Shown in pieces: positions 38,239-49,230 of a DNA stretch of 64,000 nt; positions within the stretch are counted from its first letter, which is position 1; the number at the start of each line of letters is the position of its first letter. Location: positions 186,001-250,000 of the forward strand of contig JAGGNK010006515.1 of assembly GCA_017590115.1 (NCBI GenBank), in the 5' to 3' direction. The notes under the pieces are model-generated. The model did not search any database, had not been told where the DNA came from, and saw nothing but the letters and a program-made list of their open reading frames with translations. The position numbers and the translations under genes are program-made. This stretch comes from Montifringilla adamsi (taxonomy: Eukaryota > Chordata > Aves > Passeriformes > Passeridae).

Positions 38239-38658
38239 TGTTGTATTTGCAGGGAAGCCCAGACGAAGGAAGGAATGATGAGTCTGACTCCATGTTCTCA
38301 GAAGAATAATTTATTATTTTATGACACTATATTATATTAAAGAATACCATACTGTACTATACTAAAGAATACAGAAAGGATACTTACAGAAGGCTAAAAA
38401 GATAATAATGAAAACTCGTGAATCTCTCCAGAGTCCTGACACAACTTGGTACTATCTGGCCATTGAGTGAAAACAACTCACAGCAGAATCCAATGGAACA
38501 ATCACTGGTGGGTAAACAATCTCCAAACACATTCCACATGAGCACAACACAGGAGAAGCAAATGAGATAAGAATTGTTTTCCTTTTCTCTGAGGCTTCTC
38601 AGCTTCCCAGGAGAAAAATCCTGGGTGAAGGGGTTTTTCAGAGAATGTGGATGGCACA
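38239..38658 (-). mobile_element. Solo LTR of an endogenous retrovirus, minus orientation
   Basis: Read on the minus strand it begins TGTGCCATCC, contains an AATAAA polyadenylation signal in an AT-rich segment and ends near CAAATACAACA. I recognise the style and several phrases (for example TTTTTCTCCTGGGAAGCTGA) as those of songbird retroviral LTRs. The flanks GTCTGG and GTCTCG are a candidate 6-bp target duplication with one mismatch, which would suit a class II (ERVK-like) element. No gag, pol or env remains, so this is a recombined solo LTR. A 188-codon minus-strand open frame over it is not a gene. Exact ends are tentative. Confidence 0.72.
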
Positions 38659-38751
38659 GTCTCGCGTTCCCGAAGCCGTGGCATGAAATTGTGTGCAGCA
38701 GAGCATGAAATGTCATTATGCTGATGTTGGGAATGTTCTCCTCTTCCACAG

Positions 38752-38810
38752 ATGCCTTTGTAAACAGCCAGGAATGGACACTGAGCCGATCTGTACCCGA
38801 GCTGAAAGTG
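38752..38810 (+). CDS. AGAP1: AGAP1 exon 2 (linker before the GTPase-like domain)
   Basis: This 59-nt exon lies between the acceptor cttccacag and the donor gtgagt. Its first two bases complete an Asp codon with the last G of exon 1, giving DAFVNSQEWTLSRSVPELKV, and it ends in phase 0. The sequence NSQEWTLSRS(V/I)PEL is a hallmark of the AGAP family just before the GTP-binding-like domain. It is a shared exon: in the short AGAP1 isoform it follows a different first exon. A solo LTR ends only 93 nt upstream and a CR1 fragment begins about 150 nt downstream, so the exon sits in a narrow unique strip. The reading is unambiguous. Confidence 0.95.
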
Positions 38811-38959
38811 GTGAGTTCGTGTTTGCTCCTGTCTTGGGATGTCCTGGAGATGTCACACACGAGTGGGGATCTCCCTTGCTTCACTCCAGCTGCTGTTGGA
38901 GGAAAAATGTGGAAAGCAGTTTTAATGAGTAAAGAATTTTTCCTCTTCATATGTATTAT

Positions 38960-39105
38960 AGACTCACAGAAGGGTTTGGATTGGGAGGAACCTCAAAGCT
39001 CATCTCATTCCACCCCCTGCCATGGGCAGGGACACCTTCCACTATCCCAGGCTGCTCCAAGCCCCCTCCAACCTGACCCTGAACACTTCCAGGCCTGGGG
39101 TTACC
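38960..39105 (-). mobile_element. CR1 3' fragment just after exon 2, minus orientation
   Basis: GACTCACAGAAGGGTTTGGA, then CTGCCATGGGCAGGGACACC and CCCTCCAACCTGACCCTGAA. It begins about 150 nt downstream of exon 2. Confidence 0.87.
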
Positions 39106-40327
39106 TTTATGAAGATGATGTATATTCAATATTCATTTTACTTATACTTCAAAGGTCTCTCAGTATTTTATTGCTGTTTGAATTGTTCTGCTCCATGAAC
39201 CAGCTTCCAAGGGGGATCTTCTCAGCAGGGAAGTCTTATGAGGGCAGTGGAAGTTAGCAGCTGACATGTAAAACTCATTTTATCTCCCCATAATAAGTTT
39301 CTATTATTTCAAGGACCAAATGTCTATTCTCCATCTCTTTGAAGAATTTAAACCTTTTCCAAAATCTGAGTTGACAATAGTGTTTTGTGGAGGTGAGAGA
39401 ATCTGCAAGGCCACGCTTAACAGGATAAATGCACTTAGAGAGGCATTTTAATGGGAGTAGCATCCTCTCAACTACAGTTCTGTGGCTGCTTTGATTTTAG
39501 CAGTGCTCAAGGTGAGTACAAGAAAAATCTTGCAGTCAGTGGATGTAATTCCCTGGTGCAGGAAGGGTCACCAGGTTTTGTTAAACAGATGGTGTCTTTT
39601 GGAAGACCCCAAATACCTCACACAATGAAAAACGAGCAATTCAGGACTGGAAGGTGTTGTTTGGATAGGAGTCCAGCACTGTTAGCTGGCTTATCCTGGG
39701 TTTCCTTGCACATCCCTTCCCCTTTTCTGAGCCCTCCTGATGCACAGCACCCACTGAGAAAATTGGGAATTGCAGGTGGGAGCAGAGCTGCAGGCACTCC
39801 GTGTTGTGATACAGAGCACAAACCATCGCTGAGCACCAGCTGATGGTCTCAGGGTGCATTTTTCTCTTGTGCCAGCCTGGCTGCATCATGTGAGTGCCTG
39901 CCTTGGGTGTCCTGCCCCTGAGCTGTCTGAAGCAGGGCTGGGAAAACAAATTTCAGCTGCGTGGCTGCTGCAGAGAATTGATTTGCAGTGGTCAGCGTGC
40001 CACGAGAGCTGTCCAAGGGGAAAAGCACAACTGCTGCTGTTACAAAAATAATAATTTGATTATAGCACTGCAAATGATGGAAGCCAGCAGCACCAGCTGT
40101 GCCTGTGAACTTGTGTTCCAAGAGGAAGGGTAAATTAGGAAGCCCAGCTGAAATCTGCTCTGCCTTTCCTGCACATCTGCCCTTGGGGAGGGCTCGGGGC
40201 CGTGAGTCACCTCTGTCATTCCCTAACTTCAGCCTCATCCTGGGTGCTCCTGGGGCTCAGGAACATAAGGGCCATGTTAAAGGGAGAGGTTATCCTCCTG
40301 TACAGGCTGGGAGGTCCTTAAATTGAT

Positions 40328-40344
40328 TGTTGTTGTTGTTGTTA
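40328..40344. repeat. (TTG)n run
   Basis: About five TTG units in a row. Confidence 0.75.
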
Positions 40345-40562
40345 GTTATTTTTGATTTATTTCTTGAGCAGCTGTTGTTGTACCCTTTGGGCTCTGCAGA
40401 ATTTTAAAGGGAACAGAAACTGGCTCTGGGAGAGCAGAGAAAGCCCCCAGGGCTGCAGTAAAGGAAGGAGGTATTTCTCAGTGTGCCTTTGAGGAAAGAA
40501 CAGCAGTTTTTGCCTCCTTTCTTTAGCAGCTCGAGGCTTGGTTTCTTTCCAGTGGTCAGAAG

Positions 40563-40692
40563 GACATTCAAGGCTACCTTGGAGGGGTTTAGAGCAACCT
40601 GGGGTAGTGGGAGGTGTCCCTGCCCGTGGCAGGGGGAGGAATGGGATGAACTTTGAGGTCCCTTCCAGCCCAAACCAGTCTGGGATTCTATA
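40563..40692 (+). mobile_element. CR1 3' fragment, plus orientation
   Basis: TGGGAGGTGTCCCTGCCCGT, GAGGTCCCTTCCAGCCCAAA and tail CAGTCTGGGATTCTATAAC. Confidence 0.87.
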
Positions 40693-41333
40693 ACTGGTTC
40701 CTGCTGATCCAGTACTTGGGTTTTACTTATGGATTTTGATGCTGTTATTGTGGTCAGGAGCATGGTGAGACCACTGCCTATGGTGTTCCTGGCTCCTGTT
40801 TGTTCAAATATTAGATGAGGATGTGTTAGGCAGAATAAACATGAGAGATTTCTGGATAAAATCACCAAATTTCTTGCAAAAATGTGCAAAATGTAGTCAG
40901 GCTCCTCTCCTGGACAGCTTTAAAATGCCAAGTTCCATCAATACAGTTTATGATTTTTCCCAACAGGCTTTAGGAGGCGTGGGCAAAGTGGTTTGGGTTT
41001 GTTTTACAGCATGTCTGGCACATGGAAATAAATGATTCAGTGTTGCACAAGTCAGAACTGAAAAGAGCAGTGAGTTGTAGCTGAATTTTCTCCTCCCTGT
41101 GAACTGGGTTAGGGTGGTATTTTTGTTCCCTAACATGCTTGTCATAACTTGGTGCATTTCAGACATATCCATAAATAAATGGGGATGACTGGGATTGTTT
41201 GTGTATAAAGCAGGGGAGAGAGGAATATGACTGCTGTGAAAACAGGCTGGCATTTTTGTCATGCTGTGGGGGATCAGCCTTAAAGCAAATATTAATGCTG
41301 ACAAAGAGAGAAACTGTATCAGAAGTCAGATTC

Positions 41334-41352
41334 CCCCCCCCCCCGCCCCCAG
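41334..41352. repeat. C run
   Basis: About a dozen C, one G, then five C; a possible G-quadruplex strand on the complement. Confidence 0.75.
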
Positions 41353-41442
41353 TGTCGAATTTATTGCTCCTACTTTGTAGGAATGTGTCAGAGAACCTGA
41401 AGTGCTGTCAAATGGTGTAACCTGGTGTGACCTTTGGGATAT

Positions 41443-41480
41443 TAAAAAAAAAAAATAAAAAAAAAATATATATATAAAAT
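41443..41480. repeat. A-rich and (TA)n run
   Basis: Two A runs split by a T, then TATATATATATA. Confidence 0.8.
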
Positions 41481-42000
41481 TGAGTTCTTGAATTTTTTGA
41501 TATGTTTCAAATATTGGGGTCTCTGGATAGAGTAAGACATCCCAGCCATGGGATGTTGCCTCTGACTGGACCCCCAGGTTGATGCTTTTCTGTTCTCCCT
41601 GGCAGTTACAGTTTTGGCACGAGTGTAAAAGAAAATAAAATTAATTTCCATCCACACAAGGCTAATCACTTTAAGTGAAGGTTTCACTGGAAAATTGTTG
41701 TCCTGGCCAAATGTGTAGACCATTAAAAATACAGTTCAGCTTTCACACACTAAAATAACTATTTTTCAGTGGTGAATCCTGAATGAGGGGGACTTTGTAC
41801 ATTGCTGTAGGCAAAAAGAAGTGGGAAGGAATTTCTCCTTGGGAATCTTTGTGTGGAAGGGGAGATGGTGTCACTTTGGTGACGAGAAGAGGTGCCAAGG
41901 CCGAGCTGTTTGCTCCCAGGGCTCCCTCAGCTCTCAGTGGGTTTGTGGTGTGAGTGGGAGCAGACAAATGTCCTGCAGCTCCTGGGCATGTAATGGAGGG

Positions 42001-42092
42001 AAAAGTCATTAGTTGGAGAGGTTGCTTCATGTTCTGGGGGTGAGGGAAAAGTCATTAATTGGAGAGGTTGCTTCATGTTCTGGGGGTGAGGG
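42001..42092. repeat. Two-copy 46-bp tandem duplication
   Basis: The unit starting AAAAGTCATTAGTTGGAGAG repeats with an exact 46-bp offset (42001 and 42047) and one visible difference (AGTTGG versus AATTGG), so it is probably recent. Confidence 0.9.
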
Positions 42093-42597
42093 ACACGTGT
42101 TGGAGATGTCGTTTTCTTCCCGTGACTCATCCCAGAATCCGTCCCTCCCCTGCTGCCCACGCTGTGGGATCAGCCCAAGGCAGGGGGGAATTTGGGGTGC
42201 CAGCACACGTGGCTGGGTCCCAATCGAGCCATTTTTGATAAGGAGGGTGCTGTCCTGCCAGCTGGGGTTAAGGAGATGGGGCAGAGCACGTGCAGCTCCT
42301 TCCTGCTGCCTCGGCTCCTTTGGCAATCCCGGGCGGATCAGCAGAGTTCATCTTCTCTCCAGGGACCTTCTGTTCTGAACCTCTGGTGAGGGTCAAGTAA
42401 ACAGGAGAGAGCAGAGCAGGCTGGGCTTGTTTCAGAGGGGGAAAGAAGTTTCCATCACCTCCCTCCTTCCAGAAGGGAGCACAGTGTCCTCAGCTCTGTG
42501 TGCCCCTTTAAAGCCACCAACCCCAAATCTCCTCCAGTCCTTTGGCATCTGAGCACCTCCAGGAAGAAAACTCGGTGGGGCTGGGCTGAAATATTTC

Positions 42598-42752
42598 CCT
42601 GGGAGGGCAGGGAGGCCCTGGCACAGGTTACCCCATCCCTGGCAGTGTCCAAGGCCAGGTTGGGCAGGGCTTGGAGCAGCCTGGGGCAGTGGCGGGTGGT
42701 GGAACAAGATGATCCCTCAGGTCCTTCCCACCCCAAAGCACTCTGCCCTTTA
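42598..42752 (+). mobile_element. CR1 fragment just before exon 3, plus orientation
   Basis: GGGAGGCCCTGGCACAGGTT, CATCCCTGGCAGTGTCCAAG and GGAGCAGCCTGGGGCAGTGG, with a degraded tail. It ends about 130 nt before exon 3. Confidence 0.82.
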
Positions 42753-42879
42753 TTTGATCTCGTGGCCTGTTTTGCTCCGGGTGTTACTCTGTGTGGAGAT
42801 TTTGCTTGAAGACGCTGCTTTTTACAGAGGTGGATTGCAGTTGAGTTTTTTTGTTGCTTCTGTTCGTTTTCCATGCCAG

Positions 42880-42967
42880 GGGATCGTGGGTAACCTGGCG
42901 AGCGGGAAGTCGGCGCTGGTGCACCGCTACCTGACCGGCACCTATGTCCAGGAGGAGTCCCCTGAAG
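42880..42967 (+). CDS. AGAP1: AGAP1 exon 3 (P-loop of the GTPase-like domain)
   Basis: This 88-nt exon has acceptor ttttccatgccag and donor gtaggt; phase 0 in, phase 1 out. It encodes [20 protein letters not shown] and then [17 protein letters not shown] is the G1/P-loop (GxxxxGKS) that contacts nucleotide phosphates in Ras-like folds. The Ala in NLASGKS is the residue I recall for AGAP1, whereas AGAP3 has Ser. The exon is CpG-rich compared with the adjoining introns. A CR1 fragment ends about 130 nt upstream. Confidence 0.96.
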
Positions 42968-44661
42968 GTAGGTGCATCCACAGCTCCCACTCTTCTCTTC
43001 CCCCCCACAAACTACATCCCTGCTCATTTTTGATCACGCAGAAATGAATTGGCAAAAAAAAAAAAAATCCCACGTGCTACTTCGAAATGCATGGGGATTT
43101 TTGCTTGAACGTTCTCCAGGCCGGGCTAAGTATGTACAATATAATTGTGGATTTTCCATGACTGCTTAGCATCCTTTAAATACTTGGGCCCCCAGTGTGT
43201 GTCCATATGGGAATTAGTCCTGATGGAGAGGAGTTCACTGCTCTCAGTGGTGCTGCTGCTTTCACTTGGGCTGTTGAAAGCCACAATTACTGTCTGCAGT
43301 GGTGGGTTTCTTGTTAGGAGAATAAAAATCTTCACCTAAAAAGGTGTAACTTGCTTTTATTGTTTAATATGTTCAATATTTGGTCTTTTTTTAAAATGTT
43401 CTTATGGCATAGAAAATTAATTTCTACGCTGTAGTGTTTAACATTAATCCAAGTTTATAGCTTGAAATCAAAAATTATCACAGTACCTTATCAAGGTTTA
43501 TCTTACAATAAATACTTTTTTGATTATTTTTCTTTATCTGTTCTCCTTATGAACTTTTAAATCCAACTCTGAGACACTGAATTTCTGGTTCCTTCTTTTC
43601 CTTACTGGCTGTTCCCTTCTTTGCAGATATGGATGCAGGTAACTATACATTGTCTTCATGGCAGCTCTGGTTTTGAAGGGCCAGATGGTGGTTTCTGTAC
43701 TAGAGCGTTTTCCCCCTTGTTTTGTGTATCATTTTGAGTTGTTCCCTTTTGATTTCAAGTCTTTAGTGCATCTCACTGTTGTTGTCTCTTGCTGTAGTTG
43801 TCTCTTCAGCAGTAGTTTGTAGTTTCATGCATCTCTGATAACATTTGTTTCTAATTACCTCTTACCACAGGAAGCTGGTTTAGCTTGGTAGTTGACATTT
43901 TAACAGCCTGGAATTGCAGTTAAAATGGGAGGAGAGGGGAAGGGAGGGATGGACAAAGCTTTTCCTGTGGAATTGCATTAACACTGAGGTCCTGCAGTTT
44001 GTAAGTTTGCTCTGAATGCTTTTGCTGGTTTGAGGAGCTGACAATAATAATTGATGGTGGCAATTGAGCCTGTGCACAGAAGTGTGCGTGGATCATGCTT
44101 CTGGATGCTGATAGTGAGAGATGCTGACAGAGGGTGCAGTGGCACTGAGTGCAGCAAATCTTCAGCAAAAATCCCTGTCTTGACAGAGCTCTTCCCTCAC
44201 TTCATGAACAGAGCATATTTGATTTTGTTTTTGGGTTTTTTTTTTTCCCTTGGAAGATTCAAATCTCCTGACTGTTGACAGGGCTAGCCCTCCTCTCCTC
44301 CTAAAGGATGAATATTTTAGGTGATATTCCTTGGGAGTGTTGCCATCTGTCCTCTTTGTCTTGAAGGATTTTTGTTTACAGTGCTGGAGTGACGTTGTGA
44401 CTGTTTTTCCTGCAAGGATTAGATGACAAAAGCAGTGTCAAATCATTTCTCTGCACATAAGTGTGGCTGACAAGCCTCACTAATGACACTGTTGCATTTC
44501 ATTAACAGGAGGAGAACTGGAATAATTAAGAGCTCTGATTCGCCTTATGAGGGATCAGGTCAAGGTTTCCAATCAAGTCAGCATTAAAGGAAATTCAACC
44601 CATAAAAATTACCCTCAGTAAACATCTGCAGTGGGGATTTGGCAGTGTTTTACTTCTCTGT

Positions 44662-44800
44662 CAGAGAATCACAGGAACACAGAGTGGTTTGGGTTAGAAG
44701 GGCCTTGAAAGCTCCCCCAGTTCCACCCCTGCCACTGTCCCAGGGTGCTCCAAGTCCCCTCCAACCTGGTCCTGAGCACTTCTAGGTCCTTCAGAGAAGC
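44662..44800 (-). mobile_element. CR1 3' fragment with a deleted centre, minus orientation
   Basis: AGAATCACAGGAACACAGAG and GGTTTGGGTTAGAAGGGCCT lead to CCCCTGCCACTGTCCCAGGG. The CATGGGCAGGGACACC core is deleted. Confidence 0.83.
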
Positions 44801-45748
44801 CCCTAGAAAAGTGTAATCCTTCCTGTTGGAGAGCCTTGTGGATCCTCCCCTCTCTCCTTTTCTGAGGGACTATAAATGTGTCAGATTGTTAAATTGGATA
44901 AAGAAGAGGGTGCGTATCGGATGTGAAGGTGTCAGCTGTTTGATCAGCTAAGGAAAACCTGAGTTTACTGGCTTGGAATGGCTTCCTAACAGCTAAATTT
45001 AACAGGCATCATAAAATCAGTGCCTAATGGGTGAGGTGATGGATATTTGCTTCACGTGAAAGTGGTGATTAGGGCCAGGGACTGCAATTTCTGCTCGCCT
45101 CTGCCTTCTAAATGGCTGCAATTACCAGGAAACCTGCCCTGCATCAGCCCAGTGCCACATCTCCTGCAGGCCTCGAGGGCTCCAGCATCCCAGGAAATGA
45201 ATTTTAGCTGTGTAAAGATGGTGGCAGGTTTCCTTCATCTCTCTAAGTGAGAGGTTTCTCTCGCTGCCCATCACCACCTGCCCGCCAGGAGGAGGAACCC
45301 TGCACTTCACCGGGGAGTTCTCTCTCACTGCCTGCCCCAGTTTTTGTTTCTGCTCAGAACTATTCAGTCCCTCACGTGTTTGCAACTTGCAAACCTTTGT
45401 TTTCTCAAAGAGTAAGTTTTTATCAGGAAGAAAAACGGCCTTGAGAGTCTTCCTTTGCATATTTAGCATACACTCAGCTGTGCTGCTGAGTGACACATTT
45501 GTAATCAGATGTAAGAAAAGCAGCAATGTGTTACCCTGTTGTAAGGGGGGAATTTCAGTACTCTGGGACTTTTCAGTTTTTTTCTGTGATGATACAAGAA
45601 GGAATTTGTTATAGGTATGTTTTAATACTGGCTTTTCACAAATATTAAAATGGATTTTATATGTGAGATGTTAAAGCAACTTTGTTATGAAGATATAGTT
45701 TTTATTTCTGTTGTTAATTAAGCTTAGCCATAGTAGTGAAATAGCTGC

Positions 45749-46290
45749 TGTAAGTATGCTTGTGTTAAAACACCTACTTAGAGAAGATAACATCTAATAA
45801 GCATATGAAGAAGACACCTACTACAGATCTGCCAACTATCAACACTCGATGTCTGAAGACAGTGTAGACCAAAGCCCAAAAACTGGAGGTAATAAGAACA
45901 GACTAAAACCATAACCAAAGAATACACATACTCTAAAAAGACAGACCCAAAAAGATTTACTGAACAGTTCTTAGGACATGTAAACTGATTTAAAGAAAAC
46001 TTTACTATGCATAAGAGTCTGTGAATATACAACAAGCTGATATAAAAGAAAAAGTATTTAAAGAGTATCCCCAAAGATAACAGTGTGCTTTTAGCTGTAA
46101 TAACCTTTACTCTATAATCCTTATCTCCTATTATGCTTTATTAGACTTTTTAAATTTTCACAAGAGACTGAATGTGTTTTTCACAGCAATGGTGGGAGAT
46201 AAGGAATCCTAGGGATTTGTGATCTTCTAAGGACCTTCTAAGCAATTGGAATAAAAACTGCTACTGGTGGTTGCTTTACCTGCTGAAACA
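45749..46290 (+). mobile_element. Retroviral LTR-like element, plus orientation
   Basis: A block unlike its surroundings begins TGTAAGTATGCTTGTGTTAA and holds a TATA-like GTATTTAAAGAG at about 46046-46057. AATAAA lies at 46250-46255, and it ends near TGCTGAAACA. The order TATA-like box, AATAAA, short tail ending CA fits a solo LTR (ERVL-like in style). No coding region of a retrovirus is present. I could not find a convincing target duplication for these ends. An inner pair of ends (45761-46188, with ATGCT/ATGGT flanks) is an alternative. Confidence 0.5.
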
Positions 46291-47104
46291 AGTGAGGTGT
46301 GGGAAATGTTATGGCTTTATTTCCCCCCACCTCAGAGTTAATTCTGCCTGTAGGAGCCAAGTGAGGTGTGTGGTGTACATGGAATTTGAGACTGAATTCT
46401 TTGCAGACCGAGGTGAAGTGAAGTTTACAGGAGCAGCGAGTGGCAGCAGGATTCTGTTACTTGTTTGGGTTTTGTTTCCAAAAAGCCACAGGGGTGTGAA
46501 ACATGACTTAAGGGCTTTTCCACATCTCTGGCATGTCTGTGAATATTTTAAGTTATGTCATGATTATTTCAGTACGTCGTTTTCCAGTGAGTCTAATAAA
46601 ACAAAAAAGACAAAATATGGTCCAGGGTGGGATGACAAAAAAGGAGTTTTTTTCTCTACGTACTCTGGGATATATTTAAGAGTTATTTATTCATTTCATG
46701 TGGAGTAATTATTTTTAATGTTTTAAAAAGCATAAAAGCCACCCACCATTCTGACTTGAGGCAGCAAGTGGCTGTTGCAGTCAGTGGAGGTTTCATCTCT
46801 CTTTGTGAAGGAGCTTACTGCAGGAAAATTTCATTTTTAGTGTAAAAGATAAAGAATAAAGCCTTCAATGTGTTTTTCAGAAAGCTGTGATCATTTACTC
46901 ACTTTCCAAATTTGACCTAAAAATATTTTTATACTGTAGCAGCCTTCACCACATAACTTTTCTCAGTACCACAGTGAGCAGTGTGTCACTTGAGTGGCAG
47001 GAATGGTCATGTTTAATATTAAAACATTAAATGAAGTGTCACCCTCAGCCTTCCCTTTGAAGCATGTCATGAAACTAAGTCGCCAGGCTGTAACAAAAGC
47101 ATGC

Positions 47105-47156
47105 ATTGATGATCTTCAGGCCTTTTCCAACCTAAAGGATACTGGTTCTGTGTAGA
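47105..47156 (+). mobile_element. CR1 3' tail relic, plus orientation
   Basis: GATGATCTTCAGGCCTTTTC followed by CAACCTAAAGGATACTGGTT is the end block of a CR1. Confidence 0.6.
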
Positions 47157-47483
47157 AATTGCATCTTGAGGGATGGGTGTCCATGTTTTTCACTTTATCT
47201 CGAGTGACTATTCCTGTCTGATGCTTCCTCAGCAAAGGGTAATTATGCAAGGAGGATTGAGGAAGAGTGCTTTAAAATTTCAGCTGCTTTTGTTCACATC
47301 CTCTTAAGAGATTTTCTCCTGGTCACAGGCCCTTACACAATATGCATGCAGAAAGTTCAGGCATAATCTGTGAACTGGGATGACCTGCCAGGTGTCTTCA
47401 TTCAGGTCTGATCCTGGCCTGGATCCAAGAGTGTGGACCTTCTTCACCTGGGATAAAAAAGCAAAGGGATAAAAACACTGCCC

Positions 47484-47608
47484 CATGCCTGGATGTGTCC
47501 AAGGCCAGCTTGGAGCAGCCTGGGATGGTGGAAGGTGTCCCAACCCATGCAGGAGTGGGATGGGATGGGCTTTAAAGGCCCTTCCACCCCAAACCACTCT
47601 GGGACCTT
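47484..47608 (+). mobile_element. CR1 3' fragment, plus orientation
   Basis: CCTGGATGTGTCCAAGGCCA, GGTGGAAGGTGTCCCAACCC and CCTTCCACCCCAAACCACTC. Confidence 0.85.
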
Positions 47609-49009
47609 TCTTTGCTTGCTGGGAGATTGAACCTTGGGCTGGGGCCGCAGTTTGTGTTTTGGGTTGAGCAGAAGATGGGGGCTGCAGCAGAACTGCACAG
47701 TTTGTCCCTCGGCAGCACTGGGATTCTTGTCCCCTTCCCCAAGTGATTCATGCAGCTCTGCCTGCTGTGAGCAATCGGGTTCCTGAGGCTGCCACTCTCT
47801 CTACAGAAGCCGCTTGCTATTTTTATCTAGTTAATATTTTTCAGATACGTAGGAAGGCCATATTTACTAACCACCCAAATTTGATCTTTGATGAATAAAG
47901 GGAGGATGTGTCCCAGACTAATCTGTGAGCTGTGTTCTCAGTGAGCAGCTGGCTGAAATGTAAATGAAGAGCAGAGCAGTGTGTCCTGTGAGGATGGGCT
48001 TGGTGCTCTCCTTGCAGTCATTCACGCCTTTTCCTTCAGGATTTTTTGGAATGCCAGAAAGTCATCATCATACATGTAAGAATTCACACAGGGAGGCTTT
48101 GCAGGAATCCCAACATGAGTTCAAAAGAGCCACATTAACCTTAAACCATTTTGTGGTTCTTGGACTGGAAACAAGAGGAAGCTGAAATCTTCTGTGTTGG
48201 TTTCAAATCCTTGGTGCAGATTCCATGAGCCCCCTCAGCACTTTGGGGCAGATTAAGGTTTTTTTTTGGCCTGTAAACCCACAGGCAGGCTCTTTCTTGT
48301 GTTCAGAAGACAGTGATGACTTGGGACATGTGTTTCAAAATTACCTCTTTCCAGTTCTTTGTCTTTTTGCTGTAATAGCACCGAGTGATTATTTTTATTT
48401 GGCATTTCACGCTGACACCCAGATATAAACCAACACTTGTCTCTTTTTTGATCCCTTTAAAGCACTGCTGCAGAGGGTTCTCTTGGGCTTTTGGAGCCTT
48501 TCAGGCTCAGCATAAAAGAGGGTGTTTATGCATTCTGCCCTCTCCCCTCTGGAGCCCTTCCCTCTCCTCGCCCTCCTGGGACGGCCTGTGTGGGTTAGAG
48601 GAAAAAAAAAAACCTCCTTTTGAAAATCTCTCTGTTCCAGCTGTCGGCTTGGGGACTGCTTAAAGTGTCACACAAACACGGAGCTCCGTTAATTAAAGGA
48701 AAAACTCAAGTATCTGCTCTTTAGGAGGTGCTGAGGAAGCAGATTGCCAGAACAGCTTCCCTTTTAGGCTGTGTTCCCTGAGCGTCTTTAAGGCGTTCTC
48801 TTTAACACCTTGCACCTTGAATGCCCAGGGATTTTTGGGAAATAATGTTTGTAGCATTTGTGTCCTTCTCATAACGGGCTCCTCTGAAGGTTGTGTCTCA
48901 GGGAAAAACCGTAAAGCAGATTTATCACTTCTGTTACAAACTTTAGGCTCTTCTCAGGAGTGAAAGTGTCTTCTCCCAATAGTGAGTGATGCTGCAAGAG
49001 GAAATGGCC

Positions 49010-49230
49010 TTGACTTGTGCCCAGGGGAGGTTTAGGTTGGATATTAAGGAAAAGTTTTTCACCAAAAGGGTTGTCAAGGAGTGGTGGAATCACTGGAAGT
49101 GTTCAGAAAGCCCGTGTGGATGTGGCACTGGGGACAGGGTTTAGTGGTGGCCCTGGTAGTGCTGGATGGGGTCAGACCAGCTGATGTAAGAGGGCTTTTC
49201 CAGCCCAAACTCTTCTGGCATTCCATGGCT
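49010..49230 (+). mobile_element. CR1 fragment of the TTTAGTGGTGG subfamily type, plus orientation
   Basis: GGTTTAGGTTGGATATTAAG, GGATGTGGCACTGGGGACAG, GGTTTAGTGGTGGCCCTGGT and the tail CTTTTCCAGCCCAAACTCTT. Confidence 0.85.

Larger units (their letters stand above)
9745..38751 (+). other. AGAP1: AGAP1 intron 1
   Basis: This 29,007-nt intron runs from AAAG/gtgccc to cttccacag. It contains CR1 fragments (about 9848, 11818, 14085, 17335, 23550, 24255, 25497, 29715, 30295, 33000 and 34570), AT-rich tandem repeats near 18770-19040 and 21310-21390, and poly-T/poly-A runs at 27134-27161, 28209-28229 and 30567-30586. It ends with a solo LTR just before exon 2. The stretches between these elements hold no recognisable exon on either strand; the short AGAP1 first exon was looked for and not found. 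Confidence 0.85.
38811..42879 (+). other. AGAP1: AGAP1 intron 2
   Basis: This 4,069-nt intron has donor gtgagt and acceptor ccatgccag. It contains CR1 fragments at about 38960-39105 (minus), 40563-40692 (plus) and 42598-42752 (plus), a C-run near 41334-41350, an A-rich and TA run at about 41443-41480, and a 46-bp tandem duplication at 42001-42092. Apart from these I see nothing in 39106-40562 or 40693-42000. Confidence 0.9.

Noticed and set aside
38384..38950. 188-codon minus-strand open frame
   Set aside because: Most of it lies inside the solo LTR and it overlaps exon 2 on the opposite strand. There is no similarity to a known protein.
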